From Allodiplogaster sudhausi (Eukaryota > Nematoda > Chromadorea > Rhabditida > Diplogasteridae): a DNA stretch of 64,000 nt. The translations under genes and the position numbers were made by a program. Numbering within the stretch: the stretch's first letter is position 1; each line of letters opens with the position of its first letter. This document shows positions 1 through 11,599 of the stretch, piece after piece. The DNA is taken from NCBI GenBank assembly GCA_945643635.1, contig CALZFC010000040.1, positions 2,877,501 to 2,941,500 on the forward strand, given 5' to 3'. Below the pieces are notes generated by a model. The model made no database searches. It was not told the DNA's origin and saw nothing but the letters and a program-made list of their open reading frames with translations.

Positions 1-141
1 TCTTCCTTTTATTAGCATCATTTATTACTGCCAGAAACAATAATGAAAAACTCCTATTCCACTGCTTTACAAGCAATTTGCAACACAAATAATAACCAGG
101 ATGTAATGATCAAAAGAGATTAGATTGATTAGTCGATGTTG

Positions 142-2558
142 CTACAGATTCATGAGAGAACGGATAATTAGAGAGTTGAAGACGGATTCCGGGGAAATAC
201 TTTCACGTTTCTCATGGATGAGGTTACGGAGGTCAGAGAATGAGCGTTCTGCAACAGCAGTTGACGCAGGAATGGCATACAACTGAAGTACAAGTCGTGA
301 GAGTTGGGGGAAATCAGACGCACGAGCTTGCCATGCCACAAGGGGATCATCATGTTCTTGCCCAGCAGAGTTAATGAATGTGAAATGTGAGTTCAGGTAG
401 GTATCAATTTCGGAAAGGGAATCATTTTCAGAATCAGAATCATCATCGTAAGCGGTTCGGGGACGCTTCGAAGCATTTGGCTGAGACGAGTGAGAAAGAA
501 CATTGGAGGAATTTCTTAGGAGGTCTTTTAAATCGCGAACAACTTTCTTCCGCTCATCGTCAGTGGCGAGGAGACGAAGCTTCCTTCGTTTCGGGTGAAG
601 GAGCGTGGCCATCCGGTGGAATTTCGTAATGATTCCATCATCCTCCTTCCTCAGCATGCACTTGTATGCGCTTCTACCAAGGGCGCAGAGGAGGTCAGAA
701 TCGGAAGTGGTGACGAGGGTGTGGAATCGTTCTCGTAGTTCGTGCCACTTCGGCCACACCTCACACAGCAATGCTGCGTCCCTCTAAATAAGGCTTACTT
801 ATAGAATTTCAAAATAAATGGGAATTTCAAACCTGAAAAAATTCGATGTATTCTTCGAACTGCTCCAAGATGCATAGCACATCGTCGAATTCGGTGCGCT
901 TCATGTAGAGGGAGTCCAGAGCACGCTTGACATCCTGATAATATACTGCTAACTATTCATGTCAATGCAGAAATACAAACAAAAAATACAACCTCGGGCA
1001 ACTTGTGGCGATCTCTGTGACCGAAGAGTTCAGCGGCGCATTCTTTGTAAGCTCTTGCTGACTTTAGCTTAGAAAGCCATCGAGTTTCCACCTCTAGCGG
1101 TAGCTTTCTTGACAGAGATATCCCAAGGGAAGATCCCCTCACTCCGTTGACAACGATCTTCAGATCATCTAGTATTCGCCGACCACTTCGAATATGCATA
1201 AGATCGTCTTCCGTCAGGTCATTTGCAAAAAGAAGATTCTTTCTATCCTTGTAGGGATTGAAAGTTCTCTTGCAGATGTTATTGAGAATGTGGCAGATGC
1301 AGGATACTTCTGGAAGCAACCATGGCTATAACAATATCCAGGAGATGATAAAGCTAACTTTTGCCGATGTTGACGCGAAGTGCTTTGCTTATGTTGGAAC
1401 CCTCGTCAGATGCGGCGTACAGAGTAGACAACGTCGCTTCTGACAGTCCAAAGCCTTCTGCTGCCGCCTTGATGTCATCCCACACCTGGACACTGTCCTT
1501 CCTCGCAACTTCACACCGCTTCATCGCGGCATGAATACTGTAGTATCGCCTAGAATGGGTGAAAAAAATTTTGAAAAATATATATCAAACACTAACCAAT
1601 CGCGAACGATGTGCAGAACCAGTGTTATGTAGTCGTCCTTCCTTTTGCCGTAGTCTGCTGACATCGCACCACCGAATTCATCCAAGTGCTGCACAACTTC
1701 TGCTCCTTTGGAAGCGAGCAGCTCGGAATGCAGCTCGTCCAATCTTCTTTTTACGCAAGTCCGCGAAGGAATGATGGTGTCGATCTTGAGATTGCCGACA
1801 TGCTTTCGATTCGCTCTGGAAAACTATACACTGAGACCAATGAAAATAGGAAAATGCAATCTAACCCAATTTCCAGAGCGGCAGAAATAACGTCGCGAAA
1901 TCCAGAGTCTTCAGAAATGGAGAAGGGCCGCGAGTTTTTCGAAACCCATGTTGCTATAGCCGTTGAAAGCTTACGCTTCTCTTCTATCGTGCCAGCAACA
2001 GATACAGTTGAAATGAAGCCGTCAATCGGACCCCTTCGAGAATCTTGAGTGTTCTTCAGCGGACGTCCTCTGGCGCAGTTCTCCAAATGACGACTGAAAG
2101 CAGTTTAAAAAAAATTAAAATAAAAGCGCGTTAAATCAAAAGAAGCAGAAGAGAAAACAAAACCTTGCGTTCCCTCCAGGAACCATTACAAGATGACATC
2201 GATTACAAGACAGGAACTGAGTGTTGAAGGCGGAGTGCTCGTTCCCTTCTGGGCTGAAGAACAGTTGTTTGATGGGGTCGTTTGCATCCGCCTTCTTCCG
2301 GTTACGGAAGTACGAGTACGCCTTTGCAAACTTCTGCTCGACCTGAGCACGGACTGCAGCTTGTAGCTGCTCCTTCGTGTACGCTTTGTTCCAGAAATCC
2401 TTGCCTGAAGTTATGATATTTCATAATATTACGAACTTTAATAAAGCGAAATCGTTAAGCAATTGTCAGAGCATCTCACCAAAAACTTTTTGCAGAATCT
2501 TCTTATCCGCTTCACATATCGAATTCAAGTCGTATTCAGCGCCACTGATGTCACGCAT
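142..2558 (-). CDS. hAT-superfamily transposase, 8 exons, apparently intact
   Basis: Cut-and-paste DNA transposase acting in the nucleus. Exons on the minus strand: 2558-2480, 2404-2164, 2093-1866, 1815-1597, 1549-1375, 1325-993, 934-833, 783-142. All junctions are GT-AG and all phases agree, giving about 672 residues with no stop. The N-terminal part has a BED-type zinc finger: a Cys-x2-Cys pair (FLSCNRC) at the end of exon 2 completed by HLENC in exon 3. The middle has the hAT catalytic-core signature YAASDEGSN in exon 5. The C-terminus has the hAT dimerisation region (DPLVAW..., then AERSFSDL) in exon 8. The start is the ATG at 2558-2556; a further upstream exon cannot be excluded. Terminal inverted repeats are not certain, and the left end lies outside the window. 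hAT identity is secure; activity is inferred only from the open frame. Confidence 0.88.
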
Positions 2559-2792
2559 CTCGCTGTTCTACAGCAATTAGCCTGTAAACAGATTCATAAA
2601 AAAATTCCAGCAACAAACGGGGCATACAAATGCCAGCAGCAAATGCGAACATCAATGGAAGTTATTTCATTCCGAAGTGGAATTGAGTCGTTTAATTACT
2701 ACTGATCTGCTATATTTTGAATGGTCAATTTGAGCAATAAGAGTTCGGTCGGTCATGAGTATGATCGAATGCATATTTTCGAAAATCGGGCC

Positions 2793-3236
2793 CAAGCGGG
2801 CTCAGGGCCGGGCCTAAGGTTGGGCCCGGCCCGGCCCGGCCCTACAGGGAGGGCCCTAGCTTGGGCCCGGCCCTGCCCGGCCACGGACCTCCAGCAGCGC
2901 TAATAAAGTTTGGTCATCGTGGGCTGCTACAAGGCGGGAAAAACGTGTTTTGAACAAAATTGCGCGAAAATTTAATTTTGTTTTTGAATTCGCGGTATCA
3001 TGATATAATTACGATAGGACCACATTAAGCATAGTGGCAATTTGCCAACTATTTGTCATCTTGCATAATGGCAATTTGCCAACTGTTTGTCATCCTAAAT
3101 CCCAAAATCACCGGCGTCCTAAATTCCAAAATGGTTGCGTTGCGGTCGCATGCGGTCGTCAACTTTTCGCACTGAGCTTGATTAGCGTTTTTACTTAGCG
3201 CTGGAGGGCCGTGCCGGCCCGGGCCGGCCCGGGCCG
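2793..3236. repeat. GC-rich inverted-repeat element (MITE-like)
   Basis: Two blocks of GGGCCCGGCCC-type sequence (about 2793-2905 and 3187-3236) face each other. The inner edges match in inverted orientation: CTCCAGCAGCGCTAA at about 2889-2903 against TTAGCGCTGGAG at about 3196-3207. The AT-rich centre carries a near-direct repeat of about 30 bp containing GGCAATTTGCCAACT (about 3035 and 3068). Such GC-rich inverted ends fit a short non-autonomous DNA element, possibly related to the neighbouring hAT, but no clean target duplication was found. The right block directly abuts and replaces the end of the DB-module gene. Confidence 0.5.
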
Positions 3237-3903
3237 CGTGCAGCTCTGTCAGTGACTACCTGGGAAGAGGATACGGTATTAGTCTGATGGGAAGACCAAA
3301 GGAGCGGATCACTGACTCGGCGACGGCAGCATTCGGAATGGTCGCGTCCCTGAGCAGCGCAGAACTGCATGTCGGGCAGGTCGTCCAGCTTGCACTCGTC
3401 GGCCCCGACCAGCATCTTTTGCAGCTGAAACACTCCCAATTGGGAATCCATTCGGAAGGGAATCCAGAACCAACCAGCTCGGGCGTGTACTCGAAGAAGT
3501 TGCAGCGAGCCGTGCAAGCAGGAGAGAGACCGCGTTCAGCGCAGCACGACTTGAAATGGAAGTTCGGGTCCTGAAGGGAAGAGACATCCGATACTGTACG
3601 CAACGTGTGGTCTTACGTGGATCTGCTGGACGGAGACATTCACAGGCGGCTTGGACGACTCCCAGAGCTGGAGGCCGAGGATCTCTCCGAAGTCGGAGTC
3701 GATGGCCTGGTCTCCTTCGAGACGGAGAAGGCCTCGGGCCTTGTGACGACATCCTCCGCCGCAGCCACCGCCTCCTATGTACAAGACAAGGACATGGAGG
3801 GAGAGCGGGTCGAGGTACCCAATCACACACCTCCAGCCGGTTTCGAGCACGCCTTCACTGCTGCAGCTCCGACCAAAGCGACGACGACGAGACGGGCCAG
3901 CAT
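3191..3903 (-). CDS. DB-module secreted protein, copy 1, 3' end replaced by repeat
   Basis: Secreted cysteine-rich protein of the nematode DB-module type; molecular function unknown. Exons: 3903-3831, 3774-3617, 3570-3475, 3424-3317, 3258-3191; phases all agree. Exon 1 encodes a signal peptide (MLARLVVVALVGAAA...). Exon 2 is Gly/Cys-rich. Exons 3-4 carry the DB-type cysteines: SCCAERGLSPAC, then FCAAQGRDHSECCRRR. The sister copy at 4916-5578 continues with a fifth exon holding further cysteines. Here the sequence diverges just after the exon-5 acceptor, and the frame runs through 22 codons of the GC-rich repeat (Gly/Pro/Arg/Ala) to a stop. The protein therefore lacks the conserved C-terminal cysteines. 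It could be expressed as a chimera or be a decaying copy. The facing copy lies about 1 kb away. Confidence 0.75.
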
Positions 3904-4653
3904 TTTTATTTTTTTATCCTGCAAAGTCTTGTAGCATTATAAGAAAATTGAATATCATTGCGAAAGTATAACTAGCAGAAATTGGAGGCAGGTAAGCAAC
4001 TTCTTTGACTATATCACTAGAATCGTACGAACTCAGATTCTGAAGTAAACAAAGAAGAGACTGAACTGCTTACGAGGATGAGCTGTCTGCTATTGATAAG
4101 GCGTTCTGGTCTACTTGTTATGGAGGTAATGGGCGACAGGGAAAATTACGAGTGACGATCTTGGAAGTCAGGATCCTCATAATTACCTCTGCATGCAAAT
4201 ACTTTTGTCTAGTGGTTTCTCTTTATTTCTCCAGTTCAATCTCTTCTCCTATCTCATCTCTCCATTCACTTTTCCATATTCAGTTTGTATCTTCCATCCG
4301 CTTTCTCGCTCTCATTCTCTCTCTCGTTATAACTTTACTGAGCTACCTTTTTCGGAACTTCTGTCTGCATTTTGTATCTTCATACGCTAAATGATCCCTT
4401 ACTCATGTAAGTGTGCAGGTGTGGCCTTGCCATAACGAACAATAACAGTTTTATGAAGAAAAAAAATCCTTATAATATATAATTCACTTCTATCCCATTA
4501 ACAGTTTCATAACCTTCGTATAGTCAAACTAGAAGTCATGCACAGATAATTACCTTACTGACCTGCAAACTGCAGTCTATAGCGATCACTAAAACCATGA
4601 GACAAACAAAGCCAGCCAGACATATCAAAACAGCTAGACAAAAAAGGAGAGAA

Positions 4654-4686
<33 letters not shown>

Positions 4687-4915
4687 GAGAGCAAGTAGTG
4701 GATGACGAAATGAGTTGACATGATCGTTCTATTCAGTTTTTACTTGAGATGACCAGTCCATCCAAGATGAGCAATTATCCTGAAGGAGGAGCTCCTGAGC
4801 CGTTAAAAGCCTGCTTCATCGCCACTGGGCACTCCGCTCCATTGCTTTCATCTGATGGTAAGTTATGTAGATCTATTTTGGCAATAACTCATTCTAGGAG
4901 GAAAAGAGAATAAAA
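3904..4915. other. Spacer between the facing DB-module copies
   Basis: No coding region recognised. The spacer is AT-rich with a pyrimidine-rich stretch at 4200-4370 and a (GA)n tract at about 4645-4692. The two gene copies are divergently arranged, so any promoters for both would lie here. Confidence 0.6.
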
Positions 4916-5578
4916 ATGCTGGCCCGTCTCGTCGTCGTCGCTTTGGTCGGAGCTGCTGCAGTGAAGGCGTGCTCGAAACCGGCTGGAGGTGTGTGATTGG
5001 GTACACACACAGGTCGTGCTGCGCTGAACACGGTCTCTCTCCTGCTTGCACGGCTCGCTGCAACTTCTTCGAGTACACGCCCGAGCTGGTTGGTTCTGGA
5101 TTCCCTTCCGAATGGATTCCCAATTGGGAGTGTTTCAGCTGCAAAAGATGCTGGTCGGGGCCGACGAGTGCAAGCTGGACGACCTGCCCGACATGCAGTT
5201 CTGCGCTGCTCAGGGACGCGACCATTCCGAATGCTGCCGTCACCGAGTCAGTGATCCGCTCCTTTGGTCTTCCCATCAGACTAATACCGTATCCTCTTCC
5301 CAGGGAGTCACTGAAGTGGAGGCAGGCGACAAGTGCCTTGTCTTCTGCAACCAGATCCCCGACCGCTTCACCAACATCGACTACACCTACGCTTCTTGCT
5401 ACGGCAAATTCGAACAGATGAAGCAGTATGCTTTACAAATTATAATATCTTTTTAAAAACTAGAAAATCTAGTATTTCCACCTATGAAGATTCGATGTTC
5501 CACTGGAAGCATATGTGTTGCAGGTGCTTCTACGACAACATCTCCTTCAAGGCAAAGTCCTACTTCAAAGGACACTGA
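4916..5578 (+). pseudogene. DB-module secreted protein, copy 2, exon 2 deleted
   Basis: Near-identical inverted copy of 3191-3903. Exon 1 (4916-4988, signal peptide) is intact. The sequence then jumps from ten bases inside intron 1 (GATTGGGTAC) through a short ACACACAGG filler straight into exon 3 at about 5006, so all of exon 2 and intron 2 are missing. The remaining GT to AG interval is only 24 bp and would not keep frame. Downstream exons are healthy: about 5006-5088, 5139-5246, 5304-5425, 5524-5578, with in-phase introns. They include GRDHSECCRHR, then DKCLVFCNQ and ASCYGKFEQ, ending KSYFKGH and stop. AATAAA at 5661-5666 is a probable poly(A) signal. This copy keeps the 3' exon that copy 1 lacks, and lacks the exon that copy 1 keeps. 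An alternative start could rescue a secretion-less product. Confidence 0.75.
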
Positions 5579-7466
5579 GCGGCTGTAATGGCTTAAGAAT
5601 CCAATCTAGTACAACGAAATTTGAATGTTTGTAATTACTTTATATTTGTAGGTTTGTACGTAATAAAGTGTAGACTTGAAATATGTATGCTCATAATACG
5701 CATCAGAATTGGCACAAATGTATCTACATATGTATGTTCATACATACATAAATGAAAATCTGTGTAAGAGATTGCAAGGTACCGTGTTCGGAATCGCCTT
5801 TAGCAACCGTTGAGAAAGCCTAACGGGAGAGAAAAGGGTACGGTACGGCTACCGAAGAAAGAGGAGTCCGCGGTGGAAGAGATTGGACACTGAGCTTGAG
5901 AAAGGAAAAAAAGGAGAGAAGCTAAAGTCTTCAACGAAGCAGCTCAACAAGAAAAAAACAACGAGCTCAGAGACGCATTTCCCTTCGGATATAGACAATT
6001 GGAAGACATGCTTATGTTAAAATGTTATAACCTGAGTGAGAGCGAGAGGAAAAGAAAGAAAGGGAGAGAGAGAGGGTGAGAGAGCGAGAGAGGGAGAGAA
6101 TAGTTAAATACATATAAGTAACTTTGAAAATAGATTGAACAAAATCGCAAAGTAATGTGCTCCCTGCTTATTGGCACCTTTTAAACATCTTTTTTAAAAG
6201 TATATGAAATGCTCTCTGAAAATATAATAAATATTATAAATTATGTAGTAATAGTTTGTTAACTTTTTTTCGTTATACACTGAAAAAAGTATCAGCCTGG
6301 CTGAAACCATTTGTCCACCAGCTGGTAGAAGAAAGAAAAACGGTAAAAACGCAGACTTCAGGAACATGAAGGTTCTCCTGAAATGCACAAGTTTCCCCGT
6401 TGATCCATTATTTTGTCGCCCTTCTTGAATGAAATCTATTCTCTCGTCGCAATATCGCGGATGATATCATCGCCTGATCTTACTACGAAGACGGCAAGGT
6501 ATTTTCTGCTATGGAAGGTATTTTATAAAACAAATCTTTCGATGCCCTTACATTGATTAACCATCCAAGAGGCAGTGAGGAAGCCATGGAGAAGGGGCTC
6601 GAAGAGTGGAGAGACGACAATTGAGAGGAACTCGGATTATGGGATTCCTCTGCTGGAGAGCAGTAGCAAAGAGAGGAGCAAGCACAGACCAGCCGCGCTT
6701 TCACACTCAAGAAAGTTCGGTCAGGAATGGCATCTTTGGTATTAGTAATGTACATAATCGAGAAAAATGATTTCGATACGCGCTTATTAAAATAGAGAGA
6801 GTGGTCGGAAAAAATAGGAGAAGAGTGATTTATTAGCTTTGGCATTGTACAGGTCCATATCTCGGCCCCCAGGGGTCCAATATATAGCTCGTGCGGCTCA
6901 GCTCGACTTGGCACGAACTTATGTATAGATACAGATCGCAGCTTAATCATTTACAAGCTAATCATACGATGGCTTGTAAATGATTTACCGAGCATCGGAT
7001 TTTCAATGCGACGATGATATAGAGAAAGTGGACGTTCATTTGAATGCGCTGAAAATTGAAAATTTGATTTTCACAGAAAATACAGAAGGCGCTAAAAATG
7101 CAAATTTTTGATGTAATGAAGTTAGGGCTTTTGTTTCCCTTTTTTGTGAAGTCTTGTCATTGCGATTACAATCTACGGCAAGAAGTGGCTGTCACCCCTT
7201 CCTGCTTTCTCTCTCTCCCCTCCTCTTCTCTCTACAATGGCTACAATGGCTACAGCGCCTCTTTCACAGTCAACGACCAGGGAAAATAAGTGTTCGTTCA
7301 AGAGAATATGATTCCTAGCCGCCCCATGGTCATTGTTTCAATTGGACAAAATGTTTCCCACCTTTTTCTAATCACAGAAACAGAAGAAAAAAAATCCCAA
7401 ATTAAGTACTTGAGACTACAAATGTCCTGCAAAAAAGTATGTAAACTAACAATAATATTAATTTAG
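5579..7466. other. Intergenic region, no gene recognised
   Basis: Contains the 3' flank of DB copy 2, a GA-rich tract at about 6040-6105 and otherwise unremarkable sequence. Short open frames here are not supported by any motif. A first exon of the phosphatase probably lies in or before the end of this stretch; a possible candidate begins with the ATG at about 7237, but its donor does not give a matching phase. Confidence 0.5.
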
Positions 7467-8534
7467 CGTCAATTTCTATTGATGATGGATTAATGATTCG
7501 CTTTGAAGATGACCTGAAGAAATCGACCCACGAGGTCATGTCGAAGGGGTGGCTGAATGATGTCACTCTCGCCATTTTCAACATCCAACAAGTAAACTTT
7601 GAACAAGTGCACAAATAACAATAAATAAATGAAAAGGAATAAAAATCTTTAAAAATTAATCAACCGTTAAAAGTACTTGAAATTATGTTGTACAAAGAAA
7701 ACAATAATTTTGACCCCTATTATTGTCGTCCCAATTGTGCATGACATTTTGTAATCCCCAAATGTGCAGGACATTGTCTTCGAGCCGTCGCACCTGCACA
7801 GTTTGCTCGACGCGGCCAAGATGGACATGCAGGTTTCTCGAGGCTTCCAAGTTCCGATCAGTCGTATACATCAAGAAGAAAAAGCCACCAAAGCATTCTC
7901 ATGCTTTCGGAGAAAATGAGCATCGAAAATCAACTGAATGTTACTCGCCTTTTCATGAGGCGACCATTATTCACATGGCTAAAGATGATGAGAAAACAAT
8001 AGACGGATTGATGCTTTCGGGATAGAAGTGACTTCTCAATACAAAAAGTCCACCACTTTGCACTCTGGGTAGTCCACAGTGTATATACACTTTGATCAGC
8101 AGCTCTAATTTGCTTCAGTCGTTGCAATTGAATTGCGCCCACTTTAACTCCCTCAAAATATGTGTTTGAAAAACAGTCTTCTAGCGGAGAGTCTTGGCGA
8201 TGAAGGACCGAACTTGATTTAAAAAAAATAAGAAAAATAAGGAATTTTTACCTTATGTGTAAAAAGCGTTAATTTTGCAATTCTGTAGAATTGTTTTTAT
8301 TTAGTTGATTAAAAGATTTGAAGAAAGAGAAAAAAAAGAAAGAAAGAGCTAATCCTCAGCGACTGCCGACGCTGCTCGAGCTGGAGTCGCCGCTCTTCGT
8401 GTGCGGCGACATCCACGGCCAGCTCGCCGATCTCCGTCGCATCTTCTACATCTGCGGCTTCCCCAAGAAGAGGCGCTACCTCTTCCTTGGCGACTACGTC
8501 GACCGCGGTGCACACTCCATCGAGGTCTCCTTCT

Positions 8535-8569
<35 letters not shown>

Positions 8570-11533
8570 ATCCTCTTCCTTCTCTTTCTATCCCTCTCTC
8601 GTTCACTCACCCTCATCTCGCACTGTGACCCTTCCTGTCACCCTCCCATTCTCTCCACAACCCTCTCTCGCTCTCTTTGCAGGTGATCGTGCAGCTGCTC
8701 GTCTTCCGCCAGCTCTACCCGGATCGAGTCTTCTTGCTGCGCGGCAACCACGAACTCGCTCACATCAACAAGAAATACGGCTTCTATGTTAGTAAAGAAT
8801 GAAAACCGCGCTGCAACGTACAATCTTCTTTGTCTGCGCTTTAGGCTTTCCCGTTCTACTGACAGACACTAAACGAGTGTGTAATTGATAAACTGTAATT
8901 GATATACTTGAAATATAAAAAAAAAGAAATTTTTGAAGTGGAAAAGAAACGAAATGGAATAAAATGATTGAAATTTAAAGCAGACTGTTGCAATTTTCTG
9001 AGTAGATAGTTGATTGGAGGAATTACTGCAGGAGGAGTGTCAGAAGAGATGGAAGGACAAGAATGTGGCCGTCAAGCTGTACGAGCACTTCAACACTGTC
9101 TTCTCGTGGATGCCTCTCTCTGCCACCATTGCCGGGCAGATTCTTTGCATGCATGGAGGTCGGAGAAGAGTGCGAGAATGGGAGAGAGAGAGAGAGAGAG
9201 GGAGAGTTGAGGGAATAACTAGAGAGAGAGATATGAGAGAGACAGACAAAGGAGAGGAGAGGAGCGACTGAGACAAAGAGAAGGTGTGTATGTGGGCATA
9301 CAAGGATTGAGCTAATCTGTTAGATAAATCTTAATCCTTAAAGGAGGTCTCCGAAGAATAATTAACATATCATTTTTTAAGCATGGATCAGTTCATCTCA
9401 TCGTAAAACATAGATAGGGAAAGTTTGAATGAATTTCATCTTATCATTCCAGAATTATAGTCATTTTAAATATCACGGGTAGAGAATTAGCTACTGTAGT
9501 TCTTAGCACCCTCCTATTTTGCATCGCTCGATCGCCAACTCCAGCCATTTTGAAAAAAAATGATGTGTGCATAGCAAAACCGGGAAAAGGAGGACGCCCT
9601 TCTTGGAAGTGTGCATATTGGAGTGCAACCGACATTGGCCGGATTTTTCTCAACAAGTCAGCACCCAATGAAATTTTTTGGCCACTAATTTCTGTGGAGA
9701 GAGTGCAAGGGCTGCAGCACTGAAATGAGAGGATCACAGCCTTCCCAAAACGTGACGGGCAGATAACTAGGAATATTTTAGCCAGTGGCCGCTAGAGTCC
9801 CTTCCGTGCGGGACACTTTATGGCTCAAATGCCTATTTTGAATTGCTTGGCCAAACATTCGCCGGAGACTTCCTTTAAGTCCTAGCTCCATAATCTCCTT
9901 TAGTTCCATATCCATTGGCATGCTTCTTCTTCCAGGCATCTCGCCAAATCTCCACGACCTGGACACGATCCGCCAGCTGAAGAGGCCGATCGTCGCGCCC
10001 CAGGGCATCGCGCAAGACATTCTCTGGGCCGATCCTGAGGTCTGTCAAGATCAGGCATATCCATAGCCAGCCGAAGCCGGCCCGGCCCTTGCCTGATTTT
10101 GGACATCCCTTGTCATCCAATTAGATGCACACGGAGGGTACGGGTCATACAAATTCTTCCGGTTTGAGAGCACACCAAATCCGCGTTGCGCCCGTTTCAT
10201 TCGTCGCGGCTAGGCAAAGCATATAGCTCTCCTCCAAATGCATCGATCGAAGTGATTTAAACTCCCTCCAAAAGTTACCGTAATATCTGGGCATTAATTT
10301 GAAAATTTGGGCACATCCCTCCAAAAGTTACCGTAATATGTGGGCATTAATTTGAAAATTCTGGCAACTGGCAATTTGCCAGCAATTTCACCTTCGCAAA
10401 TGATTTTGAAGTTCCGTTCCGTTTGTGTCACACAATACGATTGTGGAAAACTTAAGAAATTTACAGTTCGACGCACCAAAATTCTCTCAAACCGGAAGGG
10501 GGTACCCTCCGTGGATGCATTCAATGTTTATTATGTATATCCATAAAATGTGTTTTAAAAAAAAGTCACCATATTGGGCTACATACATACATAGGTGCTC
10601 GTTTGAGAAGGCAATTTGTTACTATGTAAAAAAATTAAAACGAACTGAATTTATTTTAATATTTTTTTATATTTCTTTATTATAATTTTTTTATTCTTAA
10701 TTATTAAACAAAATGATTTCGTTTAAATATTGCAGTGCGGCTTGGAGAGCTTCAAGGCGAATCGGCTGCGCGCATGCTCGTACAACTTTGGCGAGGCGGA
10801 CGTCGCATTGAAGTGCAAGCAACTCAACGTCAAGATGATCATTCGCGCTCACCAGGCGAGTCACTAACCGAAGCTTTTATGGATCCATCAAAATGCTCAT
10901 GAATGTAGAGGTAGAGGTTTAAAACAGGGAAAACAAATGAGAATGAAAACAACTGTGAAGAAAGTTATGAAAATGAATGGAGAGCAAGAGTTGCGATATG
11001 AATAAGACGTTCTTCCTCTTACCATTTTCGCAGGTCGTGGAGTACGGCTACCGTCTCTTCGCGCACCGTCAACTCATCACTGTCTTCTCGGCCGCCAGCT
11101 ACCAGCAAGAGCTGTGCAACTACGCGGGCGTCGTCAACGTCTCCAAGAATCTCGCCATCTCCTTTGTCCTCGTTCGTTTCTCTCTCTCGTGGAGATTCTT
11201 TTGGACACTTTCAGAATTCATCTCTCACGCACACACAAACTACTTTATTGCTATGAAATTATCTTATTCCATTTGCAGTTTAAACCTTCTTCGAATCTCG
11301 CGCCAAAGGTGCCCGAAGATGACCTCACGGCTGACGCGTCCCAGTCGGTCAGCCTCAAGGATGGCAAGGACAAGAATGGAAAAGGCGGAGCGGTTGGACA
11401 GGTGGGAGGAGCCAAGGACGAAAAGGGCGAAGCAGGAGGAGCCGGACGAGTGGGCGGAGTCAAGAACGACAAGAAGGTGCTACGTGACAGTGAGAAGGAC
11501 AAGGGAAAGACGCACGAAGACGACTCTGTCTGA
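7467..11533 (+). CDS. PP1-type Ser/Thr protein phosphatase catalytic subunit, divergent
   Basis: Metal-dependent protein Ser/Thr phosphatase of the PPP family. Exons: 7467-7591, 7770-7832, 8360-8524, 8683-8787, 9032-9158, 9936-10039, 10736-10855, 11034-11171, 11279-11533; phases agree. Metal and catalytic motifs are all present: GDIHGQ and GDYVDRG (exon 3), GNHE (exon 4), CMHGG (exon 5), RAHQVVEYGY (exons 7-8). Sequence order matches PP1, including LLELESPL and [12 protein letters not shown]. Differences from textbook PP1: the segment before the exon-6/7 junction keeps LWADP but not the usual GWGEND, and the loop normally written SAPNYCGEFDNAG reads [14 protein letters not shown], losing its cysteine. 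A Lys/Gly/Asp-rich tail of about 75 residues follows FKP. The exon-7 donor is GC (GCGAGT). The start is not found; exon 1 here begins in phase 1, so at least one 5' exon is missing. Nematodes have many lineage-specific PP1 paralogues, and this looks like one. Confidence 0.9.
10120..10535. mobile_element. MITE-like inverted-repeat element in phosphatase intron 6
   Basis: Arms of about 40 bp face each other: CACGGAGGGTAC ... TTCCGGTTTGAGAG at 10129-10170 and its reverse complement, CTCTCAAACCGGAAG ... GTACCCTCCGTG, at about 10484-10515. Inside is a direct repeat of about 45 bp (CTCCCTCCAAAAGTTACCGT at about 10261 and a close copy at about 10315) and a GGCAATTTGCCAG motif also seen near 3035-3080. 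No transposase. The arrangement is that of a short non-autonomous DNA transposon. Confidence 0.6.
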
Positions 11534-11592
11534 GTCGACCTAAAGTAAATCCCACAGGAATTCCTCCCACCAGACCATCTAAGCATTGCTGA

Positions 11593-11598
11593 AATAAA
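11593..11598 (+). promoter_or_regulatory. Probable poly(A) signal of the phosphatase gene
   Basis: AATAAA lies 60 bp downstream of the stop codon at 11531-11533, a usual position for nematode 3' ends. Confidence 0.55.
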
Positions 11599-11599
11599 C

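Noticed and set aside
8318..8823. Several overlapping open frames on both strands rich in SLSLSL or RERERE
   Set aside because: They are translations of (CT)n/(GA)n repeats or shadows of the phosphatase exons. The same applies to frames at 12205-12511, 13411-13935, 14839-15292, 15611-16399, 23645-24132, 26894-27125 and 30170-30513.
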